This document shows, in pieces, positions 58,556 through 64,000 of a stretch of 64,000 nt of DNA. The stretch is from Actinoplanes utahensis (GTDB lineage: Bacteria > Actinomycetota > Actinomycetes > Mycobacteriales > Micromonosporaceae). The notes under the pieces are model-generated. The model was not told the DNA's origin. It did no database searches and saw nothing but the letters and a program-made list of their open reading frames with translations. Each line of letters opens with the position of its first letter. Position 1 is the first letter of the stretch. The stretch lies in the NCBI RefSeq assembly GCF_016862455.1, contig NZ_BOMZ01000044.1:1-64000 (forward strand). The letters are read 5' to 3'. Made by a program: the position numbers and the translations under genes.

Positions 58556-59719
58556 TCAGTGGTCGAGGCGGGAGAGGGCTTCGAGCAGGCGATCGACCTC
58601 TTCGGGGGTGTTGTAGACGTGCAGGCTCACCCGTACCGATGCGGTCTTCTCGCCCTGGGCGCCCTGGCAGTGATCGTCGGCGCGCACCAGCAGGCCGTCG
58701 CTGGCCAGGATGAAGCCGAGGTCGTTGGAGCCGATCGAGTGGTGCCGGAAGGTCACTATCCCGTGACGCTGCTGGACCATCGAGTCGGCGGTGAGGCTGC
58801 GCTGGCAGCCGAGGACCTCGTAGGCGGGCATCTTGCTGAGCCCTTCGGTGAGGCGGACGCCGAGGGCCTGGTTCCACCGGGCGATCCGGTCGAGGCCGGC
58901 CGCGTCCAGCCAGTCCATCGCGGCGGCCAGGCTGATGATGCCGCTGGTGTTGGGGGAGCCGATCCAGCCGGCCGGCCGGTAGGCGGGACCGCGCCGGTTG
59001 CGGGCCCAGATCGCCCCGGTGCCGGGCAGGGCCATCGCCTTGTGGCCGGAGAAGACCACGAAGTCGACGTCGAGCTCGGCGACCGAGATCGGGATGTGGC
59101 CGAAGCTCTGTGCGGCGTCCAGGCAGATCGGCACGCCGGGGGCGATGGCGCGGAGCCGGTGCACGTTCATGTCGCTGCCGTAGACGTGATGCACGTGGGT
59201 GGCCGCGATCATCCTGGTCCGCGGGCTGACGGTGAGGCGGCGGTGGTCGTAGTCGTGGGCGGCGTCGTACGGGATGGCCCGCACCGAGATCCCCGCCATG
59301 GTGGCCGCCTCCACCCACGGCATGCTGTTGGCGTTGTGGTCGGCGAACGGGACCAGGATCTCGTCGCCGTCGCGGAGCTGGGGCAGCAGCCAGTCCCGGG
59401 CGACGGCCCGCAGTCCTTCGGTGGCGCCGCTGACGAACTGCACGGTGGATTCCGCCGGCGCCGGGTCGCCGAGAAAGCGGCGCAGCCGGTCCCGGGCCTG
59501 TTCGATGCGGGCCGTGGTGCGGTTGGCCCACGGGTAGGTGCCGCGGGCCGCGTTGGCGTTCCCCGTGGTCAGGTAGGTGATCACGGCGTCCAGCACGGCC
59601 TGCGGCTTCTGCGAGGTGGCGGCGCTGTCCAGGTAGGCGACGTCGGGGTTGGCCGCGATCATCGGGAACTGTGCGCGGAGCCCGCGCTGCCAGCCGGCGA
59701 GATCGTCGAGGGCGGTCAC
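58556..59719 (-). CDS. Class V aminotransferase, SufS/CsdA-like cysteine desulfurase homologue
   Basis: A 387-aa PLP enzyme. The PLP lysine is in VFSGHKAMALPGTGAIW (about residue 226). ADHNANSMPW replaces the common EHHSNxxPW loop. A cysteine sits in RADDHCQGAQG, the place of the active persulfide cysteine of SufS-type enzymes, and the C-terminus has the typical SLHVYNTPEEVDRLLEAL. It could take sulfur from cysteine as persulfide. The GTG at 59719 is 2 bp after the stop of the cysteine-synthase/rhodanese gene, so they are coupled. Confidence 0.85.
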   Translation of the reverse strand: MTALDDLAGWQRGLRAQFPMIAANPDVAYLDSAATSQKPQAVLDAVITYLTTGNANAARGTYPWANRTTARIEQARDRLRRFLGDPAPAESTVQFVSGATEGLRAVARDWLLPQLRDGDEILVPFADHNANSMPWVEAATMAGISVRAIPYDAAHDYDHRRLTVSPRTRMIAATHVHHVYGSDMNVHRLRAIAPGVPICLDAAQSFGHIPISVAELDVDFVVFSGHKAMALPGTGAIWARNRRGPAYRPAGWIGSPNTSGIISLAAAMDWLDAAGLDRIARWNQALGVRLTEGLSKMPAYEVLGCQRSLTADSMVQQRHGIVTFRHHSIGSNDLGFILASDGLLVRADDHCQGAQGEKTASVRVSLHVYNTPEEVDRLLEALSRLDH

Positions 59720-59721
59720 GG

Positions 59722-61029
59722 TCAGTCCCGGACCAGGTCGAGGCCGGCGTCGCGCCAGGCGATGATGCCGCCGGCCAGCGAGCGGGCGTCCGGGTGGCCC
59801 ATCCGGGTGAGCAGGGCGGCGTACGCGGCGGAGCGTTCACCGACCGGGCAGACCAGCAGGACCGGCCGGCGGGGGCTGAACGGCAGGCCGGCGTGGAGCA
59901 GGTCGGCGAACACCTCGTCGGCGATGTTGATCGAGCCGTCGATGTGCAGGGCCTGGTAGGCGTACGGGTTGCGAAGGTCCACGACCAGGGCGCCCGGGAC
60001 GAAGGACGGCGCGTCGGCCACGGGAATCACCGGAGCGGCCGAGATGTCGGACTCGGCGAGGCTCGCGACGGAATGCGGCCGGGGCGGGCGGCCGAACAGG
60101 GCGGGACGGCGATCGCGCAGGTAGCTGAGATAGCTCTCGACGCGGTCGCAGACGATGAAGACGGCGGTGCGGCGGGGGCCTTCGTCGACCGTACGAAGGA
60201 AATCGATCGCACCCTGCAGCGCGCCGCCCCCGGTGGGTCCCGCCAGGATGCCGCACCGGCGGACCAGGGTGAGCAGCCCGTCGATGGCCTGGTCCGCGCT
60301 GACCTCGGCGATGGTGTCGTAGACGTCGGGTTCGAAGAGCCCGACCTGGTGCACCTCGTCGATGGTGCGGATGCCGGGGATGAAGTCGCTCTTGGCGGCG
60401 ACCAGCCCGACCACGTGGGTGTCCGGGTTCTGCTGGCGCAGCGCGCGGGCCACCCCGGTGGACGATCCGGCGGTGCCGACGCAGGCGATGAACCAGTCCG
60501 GGGCGTTGCCGTCGAGGTCCTTGACGATCTCCGCGCCGGTGCCGGTGAAGTGGGCTTCCACGTTGCGCTCGTTGAAGTACTGGTCGGTGTGCGTCCAGCC
60601 GCCGCCGTCGGCGTTGAGCCGCTGGTACATCCGGGTGAGCGGGTCCTCGATGTCGCTCGGGTCGAGGCATTCGGACTGGCCGGGCAGTTCGTCGATCTCG
60701 GCGCCGAGCAGCAGCAGGAGGTCCTTGATCTCAGGGACCCTCATCCGGTTGGTGACGCTCTTGAACCGCAGCCCGTGCATCCCGGCGATCAGGGCGAGGG
60801 CTTTGGCGGTGTTGCCGCTGGACAGTTCCACGACGGTGTCGCCGCGTTCCACCGCGCCGGGCAGCAGCGGCCGCACCATGTTCCAGGCGGCGCGGTCCTT
60901 CACCGACCCGAACGGGTTGAGCAGTTCCAGCTTGGCGTAGAGGTCGATGGTGCGCAGGCCGTGCACGTCCGGGTCGATGCGGACCAGTGGCGTGTTGCCG
61001 ATGGCGTCGGTGATGTCGTCGTACCTCAT
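59722..61029 (-). CDS. Cysteine-synthase-like PLP enzyme fused to rhodanese
   Basis: A 435-aa protein. Residues 1 to about 320 are a fold-type II PLP enzyme of the CysK/CysM group: GNTPLVRI, PLP lysine K44 in FGSVKDRAAW, SSGNTAKAL and the phosphate loop GTAGSSTGV. Residues about 340-435 are a rhodanese domain with the active loop CPVGERS (C394). Such a fusion could attach sulfur, delivered as persulfide on C394, to an activated serine-type substrate. The ATG at 61029 has GGAG at 5 nt and overlaps the stop of a 17-aa ORF. Substrate and product are not known. Confidence 0.85.
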   Translation of the reverse strand: MRYDDITDAIGNTPLVRIDPDVHGLRTIDLYAKLELLNPFGSVKDRAAWNMVRPLLPGAVERGDTVVELSSGNTAKALALIAGMHGLRFKSVTNRMRVPEIKDLLLLLGAEIDELPGQSECLDPSDIEDPLTRMYQRLNADGGGWTHTDQYFNERNVEAHFTGTGAEIVKDLDGNAPDWFIACVGTAGSSTGVARALRQQNPDTHVVGLVAAKSDFIPGIRTIDEVHQVGLFEPDVYDTIAEVSADQAIDGLLTLVRRCGILAGPTGGGALQGAIDFLRTVDEGPRRTAVFIVCDRVESYLSYLRDRRPALFGRPPRPHSVASLAESDISAAPVIPVADAPSFVPGALVVDLRNPYAYQALHIDGSINIADEVFADLLHAGLPFSPRRPVLLVCPVGERSAAYAALLTRMGHPDARSLAGGIIAWRDAGLDLVRD

Positions 61030-61079
61030 GGCGGCTCCGGGGGCGGGTGGATGGGCCAGTAGACGTCGCGGGCGTTCAT
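61026..61079 (-). CDS. Tiny ORF (17 aa) coupled at both ends
   Basis: ATG at 61079 encodes MNARDVYWPIHPPPEPP. Its start overlaps the stop of the 53-aa ORF (ATGA) and its stop overlaps the start of the cysteine-synthase/rhodanese gene (ATGA). It is rich in proline and aromatic residues. It may be a precursor or leader peptide, or simply an open spacer; sequence alone cannot tell. Confidence 0.4.
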   Translation of the reverse strand: MNARDVYWPIHPPPEPP

Positions 61080-61237
61080 GGCCGCAGCCCGCGGGCCCGG
61101 CAGCCGTCCAGGGCGTCCAGGCAGCCCTCCAGGGCGGCCGCCTTCTCCGGCGGGGAGACGGTGTCCACGTGGTAGGCGACCCGGCGCTCGAGCAGGGCCG
61201 CGGTGAGCGGCCCGGTCCTCGGCGTCAGGAAGAGCAC
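61076..61237 (-). CDS. Small ORF (53 aa), first gene of the sulfur operon
   Basis: A GTG at 61237 encodes VLFLTPRTGPLTAALLERRV followed by AYHVDTVSPPEKAAALEGCL and a short tail with a second cysteine. TACGTT lies 6 nt upstream of the GTG with TTGCGG 17 bp further, fitting a leaderless promoter. It ends in ATGA with the 17-aa ORF. It resembles a small helical protein; no family recognised. Not a shadow: no other gene is annotated in this stretch. Confidence 0.5.
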   Translation of the reverse strand: MLFLTPRTGPLTAALLERRVAYHVDTVSPPEKAAALEGCLDALDGCRARGLRP

Positions 61238-61249
61238 TCCCCCAACGTA
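61238..61249 (-). promoter_or_regulatory. Leaderless-type -10 (TACGTT) of the sulfur operon
   Basis: TACGTT (61249-61244), GGGGGA, then GTG at 61237. TTGCGG lies 17 bp upstream as a possible -35. Confidence 0.45.
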
Positions 61250-61290
61250 TCCGCCGTCACGACTCTCCGCAAAGGAGTGAACACCGTGAG

Positions 61291-62331
61291 TCAGATGGTC
61301 CGCAGGTCAAGCGTGTGCCAGACGGGCGCCTCCTGGCCGCCGGTGGACCACCAGAGCACACCGTCCTTGGTGGCGGCCATGTCGGCGGCGACCGCGACCG
61401 GCACGCTGCGCCGGTTCTCCAGGTCGTGGACGAGCAGGGCGGCGGTGCCGGTGAGGTCGGCGTTCGGGCCGGGCACCGACAGGATCTCGAACCGGCCCAG
61501 TACGGCCACGTCGTTCACCGCGGCCTGGGTGTCCGGGCCGGCCACCCGGCGGCGGTCCGAACCGTCCGGCCGCATCAGGTCGATCCGGGCCAGCCCGGCG
61601 CTGGTCGCCACCATCACCCGGCACCAGGACGGGTCGCACATCGCCCATTCCGCGCCGGAGAACGGGATCTGCAGCTCCTTGCCGTTCTCCAGGTTGCGCA
61701 TGTGGACGGCGCCGGTCTGGCCGCCGGTGTCGTCGGTGAGCCACGGCCACGCCGACAGCGCCCACCGGCCGGTCTCCTCCCGCACGGTGACCGCGCCGCC
61801 GGTGAGGGCCACCGACCGGATCTGCGTCGTCCGGTCGCCGTCACCGGCCGTCCAGTACACCCGGCCGCCGGCCACCACCAGGTCGTGCTGGTTGCCGTAG
61901 AACAGCGTGTTGCCGGTGTCCGCGGTGAGCCGTCGGGGCTTGCCGCCGGCCTGGTGGGCCGCCCAGATCTCGACCGGCCCGTCCCCGGTCTGTTCGGTCC
62001 AGATCAGCTCGTCGCCGGCCGCGGTGACCACCTCGAAGCGGGGCTCGCCGGTCACCGGCAGGCGGCGCAGCTCGCGCACGATCCCGGACTTCTCGATCAG
62101 CAGCTGGATCTCGTCACCGTCGGTGAAGGTGCCGACGGCGGTGGTGGCGTCCAGGAAGTACAGCGGGTCGACCGTCAGGTTCGGCAGGTCGGCGCGCTGC
62201 GCGGCGGGCCACAGCTGCTCGGCGGTGAGCGCGGCCGGGGCGGCCTGCGGCGCGGCGGGGATGGTGCCGCCCAGCAGCGCGCCGGCCGCGACCAGGGCCA
62301 CCGCCAGGGGGATCCAGCGGGCGCGGGTCAC
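61291..62331 (-). CDS. Secreted beta-propeller-like protein
   Basis: A 346-aa protein with an N-terminal signal (RWIPLAVALVAAGALLGGTI) and repeated strands of the TolB/WD40-like type (GDELIWTEQTGDGPVEIWAA, GGRVYWTAGDGD, KDGVLWWSTGGQEAPVWHTL). CDPSWCRVM may form a disulfide. The GTG at 62331 overlaps the stop of the TIGR03943-like gene (GTGA). The function is unknown; the operon suggests an envelope role with the permease. Confidence 0.75.
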   Translation of the reverse strand: MTRARWIPLAVALVAAGALLGGTIPAAPQAAPAALTAEQLWPAAQRADLPNLTVDPLYFLDATTAVGTFTDGDEIQLLIEKSGIVRELRRLPVTGEPRFEVVTAAGDELIWTEQTGDGPVEIWAAHQAGGKPRRLTADTGNTLFYGNQHDLVVAGGRVYWTAGDGDRTTQIRSVALTGGAVTVREETGRWALSAWPWLTDDTGGQTGAVHMRNLENGKELQIPFSGAEWAMCDPSWCRVMVATSAGLARIDLMRPDGSDRRRVAGPDTQAAVNDVAVLGRFEILSVPGPNADLTGTAALLVHDLENRRSVPVAVAADMAATKDGVLWWSTGGQEAPVWHTLDLRTI

Positions 62332-63050
62332 TCGTACTGCTGCTTCGGTGGGGTGGCCGGTTGCCACTGCTCGACCTCCAGGTACGCGATGTCGGCCTGG
62401 TTGACCGTGTCCTTGCCGCGCTGAGCGGTGTATTTACCGGTGACCTGCACCCACGTCCCGGACGGCACGTCGATGACCGGGCCGCCGGTCAGGCCCACCT
62501 TGATCGGGCGGCCGTCGGCGGCGCAGCAGCTCACCACGATCCGGGCCAGTTGCACCCCCTCGGGTGACGTGTTGACGAACCCGATCAGCTGCAGGCGGCG
62601 CCCGGCGAGGCTGCGGCCCTCGTCGTAGATCGCCCGGGAGGCGTAGTCGAGCAGCCCGATCGGCGCCGGGTCGGCCGCGGGCAGCGGCGGATAGTCGGAG
62701 CTGCCGCTGACCTGGACCGTGCCGGACTGCCCGGCGGTGAACGAGCCGAGGGCGGGCGGGGCCACCAGCAGCAGGCCGAGCACCGGGAGGATGAGCAGCC
62801 AGCCCACGCGCGGCTCGTGATGCGCGTGGCCGTGGTCGTGCTCGTCCGCCGAGGAGGCTCCGGCGGAGGGGGCGGCGCGGTACTCGTACCACAGGGTCAT
62901 GATCGCGGCCAGGACCAGCGCCGCGCCCGCAGCGATGAGGAAGGGCCGCAGGCCCTCTTTGACGTATCGCAGATAGAGGTCGCTCAGCGACGCCTTGAGG
63001 ATCGCCCCGCCGAACAGGAAGAGGACGACCGCCTGCGCCTGCCGGTTCAC
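62328..63050 (-). CDS. TIGR03943 (YcgQ-like) membrane protein
   Basis: A 240-aa protein with two N-terminal helices, a His-rich loop (DEHDHGHAHH, residues 69-78), a third helix (LLILPVLGLLLVAPPALGSF), and an extracytoplasmic domain with VSCCAADGRPIKVGLTG. The family regularly accompanies DUF318-type permeases. The His-rich loop and CC pair suggest metal binding; the substrate is not known. The GTG at 63050 overlaps the permease stop (GTGA). Confidence 0.85.
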   Translation of the reverse strand: MNRQAQAVVLFLFGGAILKASLSDLYLRYVKEGLRPFLIAAGAALVLAAIMTLWYEYRAAPSAGASSADEHDHGHAHHEPRVGWLLILPVLGLLLVAPPALGSFTAGQSGTVQVSGSSDYPPLPAADPAPIGLLDYASRAIYDEGRSLAGRRLQLIGFVNTSPEGVQLARIVVSCCAADGRPIKVGLTGGPVIDVPSGTWVQVTGKYTAQRGKDTVNQADIAYLEVEQWQPATPPKQQYE

Positions 63051-63955
63051 AGCAGCACCAGCCCGGCGCCGGTCGCGGCGACGATCGCCAGCACGAACGT
63101 GGCCGGCGCGAACCGGGCGGTGAAGCGGCGGCCGAACACCCCGGCCTGCATCGAGATCAGCTTCAGGTCGACCATCGGCCCGACCACCAGGAACACCAGC
63201 CGGGAGGTGAGCGAGAACTGCGACAGCGACGCGGCGACGAAGGCGTCGGCCTCGCTGCAGATCGACAGGAGCACGGCGAGGACCGCCAGCGCCAGCACCG
63301 ACAGCACCGGCTGCGCGGCGAGCGTCTGGAGCCACGCCTCCGGCACGATCACGTTGATCGTCGCGGCGGCCGCGGCACCCACCACCAGGAACCCGCCCGC
63401 GTGCACCACGTCGTGCCGGCACGCCGACCAGAACGCCCGGCCCTTCGACGCGCCGTCCAGGTCCGGCCGGTGCGGCAGCTTGATCCACTCAGTCCTGCCC
63501 AGGCGCAGCCACAGCCAGCCCATCACCATCGCGACGGCCAGGCTGGCCAGGCCGCGGGCCAGCACCATCTCCGGATCGTCGGGAAAGGCGACGGCGGTCG
63601 CGGTCAGCACGATCGGGTTGATCGCGGGCGCGGCGAGCAGGAACGCCAGCGCGGCGGCGGGAGTGACGCCGCGGCGGATCAGGGACCCCGCGATCGGTAC
63701 GGCGCCGCACTCGCACCCGGGCAGGACGACCCCCGCCACACTGGCCGCCGGAACGGCGAGCGCCGGGTGCCGGGGCAGCGCCTTGGCCCAGAACGACCGG
63801 GGCACGAAGACCGCGATCACCGCCGACAGCAGCACCCCGAAGACCAGGAACGGGACCGCCTGCACCAGCACCGACACGAAGACCGTGGTCCAGGTCTGCA
63901 GGCGCTCGCCGCCGATCACCCCGGAGATCCGGTCCCGGAGGATCACCAGGGCCAC
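63047..63955 (-). CDS. DUF318-type (YcgR-like) permease; start may lie right of the window
   Basis: At least 302 aa with about eight helices. VVLPGCECGAVPIAGSLIRR and LLAAPAINPIVLTATAVAFP mark the first half, and LLSICSEADAFVAASL the second. The GTG at 63955 is the first start codon in the window, but the frame stays open and hydrophobic to base 64000, so the true start may be further upstream. It heads the permease-TIGR03943-propeller operon. Substrate unknown; a metal or small ion is possible. Confidence 0.82.
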   Translation of the reverse strand: MALVILRDRISGVIGGERLQTWTTVFVSVLVQAVPFLVFGVLLSAVIAVFVPRSFWAKALPRHPALAVPAASVAGVVLPGCECGAVPIAGSLIRRGVTPAAALAFLLAAPAINPIVLTATAVAFPDDPEMVLARGLASLAVAMVMGWLWLRLGRTEWIKLPHRPDLDGASKGRAFWSACRHDVVHAGGFLVVGAAAAATINVIVPEAWLQTLAAQPVLSVLALAVLAVLLSICSEADAFVAASLSQFSLTSRLVFLVVGPMVDLKLISMQAGVFGRRFTARFAPATFVLAIVAATGAGLVLL

Positions 63956-64000
63956 CAGGAGGACCGCGAGGACCTCTACCTCGATGGACCGTTTTCGTTC

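Noticed and set aside
61276-61900. Forward ORF with AAAGGAG and GTG opposite the propeller gene
   Set aside because: The product has no recognisable fold and lies wholly antisense to a gene with signal peptide and operon coupling. The ribosome-site match is probably chance.
1-64000. tRNA, rRNA, insertion sequences, prophage or integrative elements
   Set aside because: None found by eye: no cloverleaf-like sequence, no transposase or integrase motif, no long terminal inverted repeats.

Overview
The window is very GC-rich DNA with strong third-position GC bias, so large antisense shadow frames lie opposite almost every gene. GTG starts, GTGA/ATGA stop-start overlaps, many two-component and cyclic-di-GMP proteins, an AftD-type arabinofuranosyltransferase, a DUF2613 protein and XRE/DUF5753 and GlnR-type regulation point to a mycelial actinomycete. 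A member of Micromonosporaceae (Actinoplanes-like) is my best guess; this is an inference, not a database result. I see no tRNA, rRNA, CRISPR array, transposase or phage gene, so the region reads as stable chromosome.

Layout. 1-2.3 kb: 5' part of an assimilatory nitrate reductase running off the left edge, with a GlnR-like box upstream. 2.4-20.6 kb: a cell-surface glycan region. It has a DUF3068 protein, an AftD-like enzyme joined in frame to a methyltransferase, a VWA/solute-binding protein, a GT4 glycosyltransferase, DUF2613, two large GT-C-like membrane proteins, an FkbM methyltransferase, and then a forward operon of nucleotide-sugar dehydrogenase, GT2, NAD-dependent epimerase and flippase. 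20.6-25.1 kb: a secreted haem peroxidase, an AI-2E-family permease and a LysM/VanY peptidase. 25.1-29.9 kb: small and regulatory genes, including a GlxA/AraC regulator facing an oxidoreductase, and an XRE/DUF5753 regulator flanked by two paralogous small proteins with a CGxGxCPxVYR signature. 29.9-37.4 kb: a translationally coupled pair, a Ser/Thr kinase-ATPase-GAF-GGDEF giant and a membrane GGDEF-EAL protein. 37.5-41.4 kb: a metallo-beta-lactamase-fold lipoprotein, an MFS transporter, a degenerate alpha/beta hydrolase and a TerC protein behind a manganese riboswitch. 41.4-46.4 kb: two divergent hybrid histidine kinases. 46.4-53 kb: VanW, P450, a diacylglycerol-kinase-like enzyme, an unknown protein, TauE/SafE and YjbR. 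53-57.3 kb: a copper/haem envelope set (YcnI, CopC, Dyp peroxidase with a leader ORF, PepSY protein). 57.5-61.2 kb: a methyltransferase, then a compact sulfur operon (two tiny ORFs, a cysteine-synthase/rhodanese fusion and a SufS-like enzyme). 61.3-64 kb: a secreted propeller protein, a TIGR03943 protein and a permease running to the right edge.

How it works together. The glycan genes plausibly make, modify and export an arabinose-containing or uronic-acid-containing surface polymer. The kinase/GGDEF/EAL pair and the two hybrid kinases form a signalling block. The best candidates for something undescribed are the tiny-ORF/sulfur-transfer operon, the CGxGxCPxVYR-XRE-CGxGxCPxVYR module, and the kinase-to-cyclic-di-GMP fusion. 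The manganese riboswitch has an unusually readable expression platform, in which the ligand-binding stem competes with a hairpin that hides the terC ribosome binding site. Several genes have a TANNNT hexamer exactly 6-7 nt before the start codon, as expected for leaderless transcripts.
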